64,000 nt of DNA, taken from NCBI GenBank assembly GCA_034509735.1, contig JACGWO010000004.1, positions 13,807,395-13,871,394 on the forward strand, read 5' to 3'. Each line of letters begins with the position of its first letter. Position 1 is the stretch's first letter. The translations under genes and the position numbers were made by a program. Positions 34,171-46,104 of this stretch are shown in pieces. This DNA is from Sesamum alatum (Eukaryota; Streptophyta; Magnoliopsida; Lamiales; Pedaliaceae). Under the pieces are notes generated by a model. That model made no database searches and had not been told where the DNA came from. It was given only the letters and a program-made list of their open reading frames with translations.

Positions 34171-36382
34171 TGAAGGACAAGCGGATCCGCCCGGGAGCGC
34201 GAGCGGAAGGGAGAAAGCTTAAAAAGTACGTAAATTTAAACAATTTAAATAAACGTGATCCCAAGGGGTGTACCCTTGGGTGCTCAACCGGGCGTTCGAT
34301 GTAGAATGTATTAATAAAGAAGCATATAATACATAGGGCATAGAGAAAATGTAAATCTACCAAAGCGTTAAAAAACCGTTACCTTTGTTGATTTCACGTA
34401 TGCGCGGCTACTTGCGTTGTTCCTTCTCCGGAATGTTCACAAAATCCAAACGTATGGATTCTCCAAAGGTGATCCACACCACACCGGAAGTAAAACACAC
34501 GTTCTCCTTGCTAGAAGAAAATGGGTTTGTGAAGGAATTGGTTTTAAGAAGATGAACACTATGAATTAGTGTTCTTCTTAAAGCTTCTTTGTTCTTCCCT
34601 TTTGATCCAAGATCAAATGAAGAACAAATGTGAAAAAGGGAGAGAGTGGCCGAGAGTTAGAAGGCGAGAGGAGACCGAATTTTGATCTCTTTTCCTTGAA
34701 AAGATGAATTATGATTCTAGAAAACACAAGGTGTTGTATATACTCATATATATACATAATTAATGTGATTATTGGAATGTGTCTAGGTTCATCCAAGGAT
34801 GTCTAGATACATCCTAATCAATCATCATTAATTCTCCTACCAACTTTTAAGGTATGATCAAATCATACCAAAAGGGAAGAGCTTGACTGGAGTTGATTTG
34901 TCTCTTTCCAAAAGAGACAAGTCAACTGCCACCTTGCATGGAACATGGCTAAATTTTGCTTCCTCCAAGGGAGCGTTTTCGACCATGCTCAATATGGGAA
35001 GAAGTCCAACTTTTTCCTATTCCAAAATATGAATTAATTCTCCTCTCAGGTCAAAATTTAACGGACCGAGTTTTATTGTAATCCAATTACGACGAACCCA
35101 AAATTAAATCCAATTTAATGTCCACTTAAATTATTCCCGTTGGTCTTTTAATCTAATCAAAAGATCCAACATCTCGACTTTTCATATTCAATTGATAAAT
35201 CCAATTTATCGATTAAAAACGAGGGCCCGATACAATATCGGCCTATCCATCCAATGGACTATTCCTTAAGTAATCAAATTACTTATTTATCTTTCGAGAT
35301 TGACTCCAAGTCAATCTCTCAACCTCTCGGTGATTTGTGTGTGACCCTTTAGGTTCACCCTTAGCTAGACTTGGGCCCGTGTCCCACAAGGGCCCGTTAC
35401 CATGGGTGGCCGTCTAGCAATGGTCCATGGCATTAGAGACTAGGTGAACGTTGGCGTAAACATTTAGGCGCCGATTCCATACGGGTACGGTCCTTCCGTG
35501 TACCGTCTCCCGGCCTTAGTCTAGGGTATGGAATTGGGTGTCGGTTCCCATCCTTGACTGGGCATCTATGATTAATGCTCGAGACTACGCATGCTTCATT
35601 GCGTCGACATAGGAAACCATTCCCTGTTCGACCAACCACTATGGCCACAGCTTTAAACAGCATGAACGTGTCTCCGAGTGGATAGGAGATACCTCTGTCA
35701 CATACTGACAGGGGACGGATCCTCTTCTTGGAACGCACCGTCCTCGCTACACATTCCGACTGCACTGGACAAGGCTTATAATGATCATCTTACAGAATGA
35801 TCACCTCTCGCTAGATCCAAGATATAGCCGCCCTGTGTATGTGACTGCCATGCTTCCTCAAGTTTGAGGACTACTCCCGTATTATCGGAACCGGGGAAAT
35901 CCAATCATACCGACCAAGCCTCCAAGGCTTCCATATGATGACCCCCGCGAGTCAGTGCAGTCGGCTCGACCCCAGTCGACCAACCCATCAAGATCGTGTA
36001 GGCGTCCCACGCCTGTCGCCGATGAAACACGACACTCATCCAATAAACACGACTCTTGATGCAAGTCTCGATAGGACTCTCGATACCCTGTCTCGAGGTC
36101 CTCGACTTGGAACGTTTTAGACCCAACTCTCAATCAGTTGATTTCATGACCACCATCCAATGCGTGGTCCAACTGCATGAGTTGTTAATCGTGGTCTGTG
36201 GGCTTTGTTACGATATAAGTAAAACACCGTTTTAACATATGTAAAATGAGCGCAACAAAGTAGGTACCAATAGTGACGAACACTCACTTTATTTATTACA
36301 TAATAATATTACATTTACATCAGGTTGTCGAATAAGTTACAAATTGCCAAACTTATTGGCTTTCTAGTCACCTATTCTAACA
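34171..36382 (-). repeat. Solo LTR of subfamily C, 2212 bp
   Basis: TGAAGGACAAGCGGATCC to cctattctaaca, with perfect target repeat taaag (34166-34170 and 36383-36387). The conserved core is at about 35397-35445, reversed. A close sister copy lies at 48164-50393. Confidence 0.93.
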
Positions 36383-36387
36383 TAAAG

Positions 36388-37059
36388 AGCCAACAAAAGA
36401 AAACTTTTCAGCCCAATTTCATTTTTCAATTAAAAATGAATAACCAAAAAATAAAAATACAAACAAATGAACGATCTTTCTCAAACCAAAACACACACTA
36501 CAGTGCTACAACACTTTTCTTCTTTTCTTCTCAGCTAAATCCATCGATGTTTTAGCTAAAATGTCTTTCTTTTTTTTTCATTCATCTTTCTATTCTACAA
36601 GAGCTCCATCTTCCACAATATCTGGTTTCTTGGTGTTGGTGCGGTGCTCGGCAATTTGAGTTCGATCTCTCACAATCATTAATTTCTTTATAATGGTAAG
36701 GTTGCTTGCAGTTTAAGAGAAATTTTTCACAACCGCCCATTAGATCTTGCTGATTTGTAGTTGTATTATTCTCTTTTTATTTTGCAGAATTGGGGATTTT
36801 ACTAACTATTCAAACTTAGGGATTTTTCTCTAGCTAGAATGAGTAAATTCAGGTAATCTGCAAGACATTATTTGATGATTTTGTTACAAATTTGAAATGT
36901 AAATTTCCTTTTGCATGTTGATTTCTCAGAAAACTTTGTTTCCTAGTGAGTGTTTTAGTTATTTTTTTTTTTTTTTTGTAAATAGAGGTTCTAATTTTCA
37001 TGTCTTACTGCTATGAAACGGAATTTTATATTATTGGAATTAAATTCTGCTCAGCAGCT
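36388..37059. other. Unassigned unique-looking sequence
   Basis: Mixed AT-rich DNA with pyrimidine runs (tttcttcttttcttctcag near 36511) and a polyT at about 36962-36977. No convincing reading frame or splice-supported gene. It may be untranslated or intronic DNA of a gene I cannot recognise. Confidence 0.4.
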
Positions 37060-37315
37060 GACAATTAAGTGTGAATTTCAGCTGCAAAATTTCTGCTGCT
37101 GAAAGTATCCTGTTGCAGAATTTTCAGCAGCAGAAAATTCTATGTGAAATTCTGCTGCTAGATTTTCTGCAGCAGAATTTCACACAAATTCTGAAGCAGA
37201 CTGCCGAAAACTTTAAGCAGGAAAAAATTCTGCTGAAAGTATTCTGCTACAGAAATTTCAGCAGAAGAAAATTTTGCTGCTGAAAGTTTTGAGCAGCAGA
37301 AAAATATCTTTTGAC
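37060..37315. repeat. Degenerate minisatellite of cagcagaaattt / aaattctgctg words
   Basis: About ten copies of a 10-14 bp word occur in both orientations (ttctgctgctgaaag, cagcagaaaattc, gaaattctgctgc), so the segment can pair with itself in several ways. A few related words recur near 39650-39710. The frame across it encodes only repeat-derived residues. Confidence 0.7.
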
Positions 37316-37682
37316 TCTGTTCGGATCTCAAGCCCAAATTTTTTTATCAAGTTTTTCTTGATGCTTATTTGGCATCATGTGAGTCTTAGACTTTTACTTG
37401 TGTGCATACTGTGTAGATATTAATAGGCTATGGTTTGATGTATATGCAGGAATATTGTGTCAACAGTCAATTTGGACTGCAAATTGGAACTCAAACCTAT
37501 AGCCCTGCAAGCTCGTAATGCTGAATAATATCCAAGGTACCCTACTCCCATGATTTGTCCGCTTCAAATGGTACTCTGATGTTTTAGACTCCCTGTAATC
37601 CTCAAGGTGCCATTTAATAATGATAGAATGCATTTGAGCTCCTCAGCTTTCAATGTAAATTTTGTTTGCTTCGGTGAGTTAA
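37316..37682. other. Spacer, nothing recognised
   Basis: No open frame, RNA gene or terminal repeat seen between the minisatellite and the next MITE. Confidence 0.4.
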
Positions 37683-37692
37683 GTTGTAATTA

Positions 37693-37934
37693 GGGATAAA
37701 TGCAATTTATCCCCATGTGATATAAAAAATGAGCAAATCCCCCTATGAGAAAATAATTAACAAATTATTTCCCTGTGTTTTAAGAAATGAAGCAAATTAC
37801 CCCCTATCAATGGAAAACACAGGAGGTTAGTTTGCTTTATTTTAAGATCATAGGGAATAATTTGCTAATTATTTTTTTACAGGGGCTTTTTTTGCTCATT
37901 TCTTATACCATTGATGGTAAATTGCATTTATCCC
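37693..37934. mobile_element. Mutator-type palindromic MITE, 242 bp
   Basis: Perfect 10-bp target repeat gttgtaatta (37683-37692 and 37935-37944). The ends gggataaatgcaattta and taaattgcatttatccc are inverted, and the interior is palindromic over most of its length (gagcaaatccccc against ggggctttttttgctc). Confidence 0.92.
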
Positions 37935-37944
37935 GTTGTAATTA

Positions 37945-38770
37945 TGATCTACTTCATGACTTCTTGTTCTAGGCCCTTTTTTCCTTCCTTGCTGTTGAAT
38001 TTTTTTTTTTTTTTCCCTTTTTGTTATTGAATTAGATGCATAGGTCAACCAGAATGGAATTTGCGCCTTTGTAATTCTCAATAGAAAATGCATCAGCACA
38101 TGTTGGAAGTTGATTGTGGAAAAAGGCTAGTTCTGTTATAGTGTCGGTTTGTACTTTTTGTGGTTTCTATTTTGTTTCCTTTGGAATTTGAAAGTAAAAG
38201 ATCTACCGAATTTATGTTTATCTTGGGACATGACTGGTATATAGGAATAAAATTGAATGAGAATGAAATAAAATTGAGAATGGAATAAAAATAGGAATGG
38301 AATGATTTTGGTATGTCATTCATATGTTTGGTATACCAAAGGAATGAAAAAGAGATTGAATCAAAACTTTTCAAATTACTCATTTATATGTTTTCTAAAT
38401 AATGAAACTTAAAAATTAAAATAAAAAACAACTAAGCTATGTCTCATTAATGACAAAAGAAATATTATTTTGAAATATTAAATTAATATAAGTTTATAAT
38501 ATATATATATATATTGTTGGACGTTATCATATATTTAAATTTTTTTAATAAATACTTATTGTTTGGTAAATGCTTATACTTATAGTAATATTTGATAAAA
38601 TGCCTATAAAGATATTAATAATTTTATATTTTATTTAATAAAATATTTAAGAATTTATTTTTTTATATTATATATTTTATATTTTAGTAACACATATTTA
38701 AATATTTTATATTGATATTTATTTTATTTAATGTACTCAAAATAATATATAATTTTGTGGTTATAAATCT
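37945..38770. other. AT-rich DNA with ggaatgg words and (AT)n
   Basis: Contains repeated ggaatggaat and gagaatg words (about 38258-38345) that are mirrored by cattcc words at about 39150-39255, plus an (AT)n tract near 38499-38514. The mirrored words could be worn ends of a DNA element of about 1 kb into which the SINE inserted; ends not found. Confidence 0.35.
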
Positions 38771-38785
38771 TGCAACTATAATTTT

Positions 38786-39027
38786 TTTTTTGAAGTTAAA
38801 GCGATGAATATTATTAATTGAAATAAATCGAATACAATCAATCTTGTCGACTATTACAATAATCACAACTTGATCAACAATATCACATAAACTAAATCTA
38901 AACAACATCTTACGATTACAGTAAACATAATCCTACTATACAGTAGACCATCCCCCCACGCATTGGAGGGGTTCGAACCCATGACCTCTAAAGTCATGGG
39001 ACCTCAACCTTAACCAATAGGTCAAGA
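38786..39027 (-). mobile_element. tRNA-derived SINE, minus strand
   Basis: On the minus strand the head reads ttgacctattggttaaggttgagg (A-box-like) and, about 35 bases on, GGGTTCGAACCCC (B box of a tRNA-type internal Pol III promoter). The body ends in an A-run (T-run on the plus strand at 38782-38791). A 15-bp direct repeat tgcaactataatttt flanks it (38771-38785 and 39028-39042). It is too long and lacks acceptor-stem pairing for a functional tRNA gene. Confidence 0.87.
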
Positions 39028-39042
39028 TGCAACTATAATTTT

Positions 39043-39820
39043 ATTAAGAGTTATTTTAGCAACATATAAAAAAAAATCTATTCTCAATCTATTGGGAATA
39101 GCTAAAACCATGGGTGAGTGACGGAATGCCTAATCCCATATTTATGAGAATGAGCATTCCCAAAAGAATGGCTATTGCTATTCCTAAATTATACCAAACA
39201 TGTGTTTAAAATAAGATTAGAAATGTACTTTCCATTTCTAATCCATTCCATCGTACCAATCATATCCTTAAAGTGTATTTTATGCGATGTATATTGGATA
39301 TTTACCCTTTAATAATGTGATTTGAGGGTTTTGCTGCTATGATTATGCGGATTAGAGAACCAAAAACAACCTTAGCTAGATTCTAGTGGTATTGTTGACG
39401 CAATTTTTAGAATTTGGGCTTTAGATATTTGTTTATTATTTACTGTTTATATTTGGTGATGTTGAGTGTTTGTACATCTTTCCGTTCTTCCTTAGTTTTT
39501 CCATCTCTGGAGATGCAAATGGGTGTTCAATGAGAGTTCATTTAAGATAACTTTCTTGTAAATTACTGTTCTCGTTGCTGCTTCAGATTTGCACAGGAGC
39601 CAAGAGCGAACAACAGTCAAAATTCGCTGCTCGGCAACCAATGAGAAATCTTTTTCTGCACAGCTGAAATTTTTGAGTAGCTGGATTTTCTGCAGCTGCT
39701 GAAGATTATTCCTTTTCCATTATAAATGGAATTGGTTTTTTCTTCTTGGTTATATACTGAAAATTTATATGTGATCGTAGAATATGATCTTTGCATTTTT
39801 TCTTGGTTTTGTCTTAGAGA
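39043..39820. other. Spacer with cattcc words, nothing coding
   Basis: The first part continues the ggaat/attcc-rich sequence. The rest is AT-rich, with a few ttctgcagctg words near 39650-39710 like the minisatellite at 37060. No gene seen. Confidence 0.4.
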
Positions 39821-39830
39821 TATTCAAAGA

Positions 39831-40072
39831 GGCATAAAATGCAATTTTCCCCCTGTGATATAAGAAATAAGCAAAAAATCCCTTGTGAAAAAATAATTGA
39901 GAAATTAGCCCCTGTGATCTTATAATGAAGCAAATTATCCCTATGTATTTTCCCTTGATAGGGGGTAATTTGCTTCATTTTTCAAAATACAGAGAAATAA
40001 TTTACTAAATATTTTTTCATAGGAGGTTTTTGCGCATTCTTATATCACAGGGGCGTAAATTCCATTTATCCC
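39831..40072. mobile_element. Mutator-type palindromic MITE, 242 bp
   Basis: Perfect 10-bp target repeat tattcaaaga (39821-39830 and 40073-40082). Same length and internal order as the copy at 37693; ends ggcataaaatgcaattt and aaattccatttatccc. Confidence 0.92.
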
Positions 40073-40082
40073 TATTCAAAGA

Positions 40083-40649
40083 ATTAAAATTTGAGCTAGA
40101 AGAATTATATATGATGATAAGAGTTGGATCTATCTATCAAGGTAATTTCCTCATTTCTTCTTTTACACTTCCATCAATGTGGTTTGGCACTGAGCTATAT
40201 GAAATATATATCACTCCACTTGTCCTTGTTGGAAGGCTCCAATTCTTAGAAAAGATTCAGGGGTTTGTTTTCTTTAAGAACCCAAATAGTTTCTCATCCT
40301 GTCATAGGAAGAAAATGGGAGCCTTCAGACAAGCTCAGTCAATCACAGTATGAAGTGTAACAAAGGCTCTGTTTGAAGTTTGTGGTTGCTTAATTCCAAG
40401 GTTAGTAGTTGGTGAAGTTCAGTAACACCTGATTTCAAAGTTTTTTCTCCTTAGAAAGCTTTTAATTATGCCTGTGTTGCTTCATTTGAGATTAATATGG
40501 GATTTTCATTTTCTCAAGATATTTCAATTAAATTTATGAAGGCTTAATTCTATTCAAATAAGCTTCTTTACCATATCGGCTCATCAGAAACTTATTTCTA
40601 AGGCATTCTTCCAATTTCGTAGTTTGCATTCTAGGTTGTGTTTGTGCCT
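40083..40649. other. Unassigned sequence left of A3
   Basis: A 107-codon frame starts inside the MITE and runs to 40353, but it has no recognisable domain. I treat it as chance. The sequence continues on the far side of A3 at 52381. Confidence 0.35.
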
Positions 40650-40654
40650 ATATG

Positions 40655-42886
40655 TGAAAGAATCGGGTACGGCCACCGAACGCAATGGAAGCGTAAAAAC
40701 GTGAATTTAAAGCATAATTAAAATGGGTTCAAAGGGGTGTTCCTTCGAAGTTCCCGGGCGTTGGGTGTTTTTCACAGCATAAATAAAAGGAGGAGAAGAT
40801 GTTGGACAAGTGGCTAAAGGAAGAAAACAAAAAGATACATAAAAATGTAAAGAAAACCAACCTTTTGTTTACTACACGTATAACTGGTACATGCATTGTT
40901 TCCTCTCCGTTTCTGCTTCCGTTCACTTGAGAATTCAACGTAGAACTCCTCTAAGTATTGTCTACACCACACCATAGAAGAGTGTATTCCTAAATCTATT
41001 GCTAGATAGAAGTAGAAAAGAAGAAGAAGAAACAGTCCAAAACAATACTATTGTTTAATGCCTTTTGGAATGTTTTTTAAGTTCAACCTTTCCAAAAGGT
41101 ATGAATACAAAAAGGAGAATATTTTCAGAAATTCTGGAGAGTATTTTGATGGAAAAATTCGTGCAAGCAAGACCATACAAGTTATGTGAATGGTTTTGTG
41201 TATGTAGAGTTGTTGAATTCAAAATTCAACTTCTCTTGTCAATTTTCAAAGCAACCTACATACACACACCACTATCTACATAACCATGCACCATTATAGC
41301 AAATAAAACCACCCACCAAACCATATAAAGTCTGGTCACATGTGCCTCACATGTGGAAGATTTTAATTCTTCCTTCACTTGCTATAAATTGAATTTTTCC
41401 ATGGACTAGGACTACTAGTCTTGGACTTTTATTTAATGTAATTAAATTAAGTCCAAACAAAGTCCATTGGGCATTAATTAATCCAATTAATCTCAATCCA
41501 ATTGAAGCCCATAAGTTTATTTAATCCAATTAAATAAACATAAGTCCAAACTCTAATTAATTGATCCAATCAATTAATTAATCCAAACTCAATAAATTAA
41601 TCCAATTATTTTAAAGGTTCTAAGTCCAAAAATTAACTAATCCAATTAATTAATTCTTGGACCATCCATCAAATGAATTCCCAATAAATGATCCAATCAT
41701 TTATTTTTCTCCTTGAATTAATTTAATCCAATTAAATTAATTCGCTTCTTCTAGAATTAATGCCAAATTAATTCTACCAATTCCATAGTGATTTATGTGT
41801 GACTCTTTAGGTTTACCCTCATCTAAACTTGGGCTTGTGTCCAACACAATTGGTCAATTAAATCCAATTTAATTAACTATTTTTCAATTAACCATTAATC
41901 GGAAAACGCCCGTCACCATGGGTGGCTGTCTAGCAATGGTCCATGGCACTAGAGACTAAGTGAATGTTGGCATGAACGTTTAGGCTCCCGAGTTCCATAC
42001 GAGTACGGTCCTTCCATCATCTGTCTCCCGGTCTAAGTCTAGGGTATGGAATTGGGCGTCGGTTCCCATTCTAGACTAGACAACTATGCTCAATAACTCG
42101 AGGCACGTTTGCTCTATTGATCGACGTAGGAAACCATTCCCTACTCGACCAATCGCTGTGGCCACAGACTTAAAGAGCTTATACCGTCTTAGAGCGCATA
42201 AGAGACTCGATTGTCATATTCTGATAGGTGACGGATCCTATCTTGGAATCTACAGTCCTCAATAAATATTCCGACTGCACTGGATAAGGCTTATAATGAA
42301 CGTGTCTCAGATACGGACATCTCTTGCCAGATCCTAGATACAGCCATCATATACATGCGACTGCCATGATTCCTCAAGTTCGAGGACTAATCTCGTACTA
42401 TCGGAGCCGGAAATTCCCGTCATACCGATCAAGCCTCCAATACTTCCATATGACGATTCCCGCGAGTCAGTTCAGTCAGCTGGCACCCTTGTCAACTAAC
42501 CCACTAATATTGCATAGACGTCCAACGTCTGTTGCCGATGAAACACGGCACTCATCCAATGAATGCATTCCTTAGTGAAAGTCTCTATAGGACCCTCGAT
42601 GCCCTGTCTCGATGTCCTCGACTTGGAGCGTTTCAGACCAACCCTCAGAAGTTGGTTTCATAGCTGCCATCGAATGCGCAGCCCAACTACATGGGTTATT
42701 CAATTGATCTGTGGACATTTGTTGTGACGTTAAAACGTCGTTAACGTAATCAGTAAGCATAACAAACACATAGTTCCAAGGATGGATACTTCTTATATTC
42801 ATCAAGTTAATATTACTTTAATAAAGATTGCTAAATAGTATGCAAAACCGTCAATTCAATTGACTTTCTAGTCACCTATTTTAACA
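40655..42886 (-). repeat. 3' LTR of A3, 2232 bp
   Basis: TGAAAGAATCGGG to cacctattttaaca, reversed. The conserved core is near 41915-41965. TATA-like ccatataaag (about 41325) on the minus strand. Confidence 0.93.
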
Positions 42887-42900
42887 ATCTCCCACTTGAC
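42887..42900 (-). other. Polypurine tract of A3
   Basis: Minus-strand gtcaagtgggagat directly before the 3' LTR. Confidence 0.8.
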
Positions 42901-45237
42901 CTAAAGCCAATCACCCATGTCGCTTAGACTTATCTGAGCATAAGTAATTTGCGATATTCGGCTCAATCTCACGGGTCTACCTTATTTCTGTCAAGATGAT
43001 GCGGTCCAACCGCATGCCACATCTTCATACCATTGCTCCAAGCAGATACTGTCTACGAATTTTCCTGGATTCGTGATGAGATCTTGGTCCTGTAGCTTGA
43101 GCTACAGCCATGTTGTTATCCTCCAAGGTAACTACTGGCTCGACCGTGCTAGGCACCACACCCAACCATTGGATGTAGTTTTTCATCCAAACCACTTTAC
43201 AGAGCAACTTCTAAACTTGCCATACATTCAACTTTCATGGTCCGTCGTGGTATCCCGCTTGAAACCTTTCCATGCCACCACCTTACCATTAAGCCTGAAC
43301 ATATGTTCATACTGAGACTTGATATTATTCACATGATCCTGGAAGGTAGTATCGCTATAGCTTTCCAAAATCAACTCTCCATAGAACGTGCATTAAGAAC
43401 ACTTCTTTAATCCTTATTTAGGTATTAAAGACTGTTCTCAACAGCAGTCTACTGCCTCCTCGATAAACACCCGATTTATGTCGTTATGCCCAAAGCATAC
43501 ACAACATCAGGTCCAATGCACTATACAACATACCCATGTTGCATACGGCAAAGACGTAGGGGATGTCAAACATCTAAGTTCCTCATCAGTCAACCCTGAC
43601 TGAGTCTTGGATAGCTTAATCCTATATATAGGAATCAATTCATTTCATGGAGAATTGCGTGAACAACGTTCGTGTTTCAGTATTTTCTAACATCTTAATC
43701 ATTCCAAATGAATAAGACGTTACACACTTTAAACACTAGGAACACAACTAAACTCCCACTAACCCTCAAGCTTGTTACTGATCGAGTCATACCCCGTATG
43801 AACTCATCAAAACTAATATTCCAATTACATGGAGTTCCAAACCTAGTTTGAATTCCACATCGAATCACACGGCTCCAAGCCATTGATTCGATCTAATGTC
43901 CAACATTGCTTCTCCTTACGTCTTTTGGATTATAATCCAATTGACTGGACTGACCCAAAAACCTATATCTCTCAGGTATCTAAGATATTCTTGTTATCTT
44001 TAGAAGAACTGGAATATAGTCAGTGAGCAAACTTGATTTCAAATGACGTTTGTAATATTGTACTGAGGTGTCGCTCTACTTGATTCCTCAAGGAGCTACT
44101 CCTCACACTAGTTATCCTCTGAAATCCAATTTCCCTTAGGACAACACATAAACCTGTGCAAACCTAGTTTGCCTCCCACTAGTCCTTTGACGTATGAAGA
44201 CCATCCCACATACTCAAGTACTTTGTAGGATACAGGCTTGCCATGCCATATCCAATATGGCGTCTGGGCCACGATCTTTAGAAAGTGCCATATTTTACAA
44301 CTTGGTTAATGTCTTAAAAAACATGCCCAGATAGGCCAAGGTAGTTCCGTGAAACACCGATCGAACCATGTCCAACAAGATTCGATTCCTCCCTTATTAG
44401 AGACACTGTTCAATTGTGGCGCTTCAGGGATAATTCCACTGAGTGAGAATTCCATTTTCATTTAGATACATCAAGAGCTCCCACTAAATACACACCACTC
44501 GATCCAATCGAAGGTTAATTTTGCAACCAGTTTGGTTCCCACTTCAAATCTAATTCCCTTAGCCTTCCAAAGGCCTTAGACTTGTGAACCCTCTACTGGT
44601 CTTGTGTATTCAGTGACCCATAGATGTCTGACTAGATCTAATCCAACAGACTATTAGCAAGCATACTTTGTCCTACAAAGAGCTTCTTGACCATCTTCCT
44701 GCTCAGGAAGGACTTGTAAGATAGCAGGCTCAAATTATTTATTTCTAGACTCCTTGAATCTACTAACTTCCTTAACTTATCTAGAGGAATGTGACCTACC
44801 TTTGCATGCCAAATCTGTGAGTTTTTCTTGATTATCCATTTCATCATTTGTTTTGAGCAGTCTTAATCTAATTATGGGATAGTATTAAAACAATTATGCA
44901 AACAACCTAGCAGACAAGAATAACCATTCTTTGTCAAATAAAAGAAACTTTCATTGATAAAAAAAGATGTAATTCTCATTGTCCAACAATAGAAAAACAT
45001 AAGTTTGATCATGCTAGGTTACATAATTGTGACCTAACAACTCTATCCTAACATGATCACTGGCTAAGCCTAGTTGGTCCTATAGCTTTTGCAGCAACAG
45101 CCCAGCCATTGCCTAGCTTGAGAACCATTTCCGTCTTAGCCTTCTACTCCTTCCCATTTCCTGCAAACCATTTGCAGATATGAGCTCTACAACTAGTGTC
45201 CAATAACCAAGAAGCAGAATAGTAATCATGTTAAAGC
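42901..45237 (-). pseudogene. pol remnant of A3 (integrase, RT, RNase H; dead)
   Basis: Minus-strand landmarks: pre-integrase motif KNSQIWHAKVGHIPLDKL and LVDSRSLEINNLSLL (44638-44847); a shortened integrase core; RT words NISFDEFIRG and the former YVDD reading KVCN (about 43695-43883); RNase H end WMKNYIQWLGVVPS and DNNMAVAQATGPRSHH (43025-43207). Stops and frame shifts separate them. The lesions match those of A1 at 19387-21755. Confidence 0.87.
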
Positions 45238-46104
45238 TCAAATCAAATTTTCTTGGTTGGAGAGGAGTTGAGGATACTCCGTCTTCCAATGCCCCTTTTC
45301 ACGGCAATATATGCAAACATCTTTTGCAATCCTTGACTGCCGAACCACCTTCCTCTTTCCATTGTCAATGCCCAACATGGCAATCGGAGCGCTCTGAGTG
45401 CTTGCAGCGGCTGATTCTGTCTTATGCTTCTTCCTCCTCCAGCATCCTGCCCCTTTGCCTTTCACTTTTGAGGTCGAAGCCTCCCCCACCAATACTGACG
45501 GCTCAGACTTTTCAATTGTTGCCACATACTGGACCAACACGTTTATCAAGTCATGAAGGTCTTTTTCAAGCCCATTCATGTTATAGTTAATGATAAACGG
45601 GTCAAAAGAGGGAGGAAGAGACTGAAGGATCACGTCGATGTACGTCTCTTTTTCAAGATCAGCTCGGAGGTCTTTGAGCTTCTCCACTAGGGATAGCATC
45701 ATCACTCCATACTGGTGTACAGACAACCCTTCTGTCATCTTAGCTTCGAAAAATGCCTTCGTCGCAGCATATCTAATATGCCGGTCCGGTACCGCATAAA
45801 CATCTTTCATATGGAGCATTATCGAGCTGACATCATCCAACCGATCATATTGCTTCTGGATCTCATTAGTCATGGATGCCAGTATGATGCTGCGGACCTT
45901 GCGGTTGTCCTCCTGCCATTCATTGAACGTCAAACACTCTTCTGACGAGGACCCCTCCGGCAAGATCCGAGGAAGAGGCTTATCCAAAACGTAAGCCTGG
46001 TCTTAGAAATCGAGGACAATCCTTAGATTTCGCAGCCAATCATTATATTTTGTTCCGTCAAATTTATTAGTCTCAAGAATTAGAACGAGTGGATTCTTAG
46101 ACAT
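45238..46104 (-). pseudogene. gag of A3 (UBN2-type copia Gag with one stop and an altered zinc knuckle)
   Basis: Starts MSKNPLVLILETNKFDG, the usual copia Gag opening, followed by YNDWLRNLRIVLDF. One in-frame stop (TAA, about 46003-46005) precedes DQAYVLDKPLP. From 45987 on, 249 codons are open: the Gag helical core (RSIILASMTNEIQKQYD, MMLSLVEKLKDLRADL, LQSLPPSFDPF) and a basic linker KGKGAGCWRRKK. The zinc knuckle CIYC....GHWKTEY has its last Cys replaced by Tyr. About 285 codons in total. Gag is far better preserved than pol. Confidence 0.9.

Noticed and set aside
38950..39025. Possible tRNA gene (GGTTCGAACCC B box)
   Set aside because: No acceptor stem or full cloverleaf; the A tail and 15-bp duplication identify a SINE.
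40030..40353. 107-codon plus-strand frame
   Set aside because: It begins inside the MITE right end and shows no domain or conserved context.
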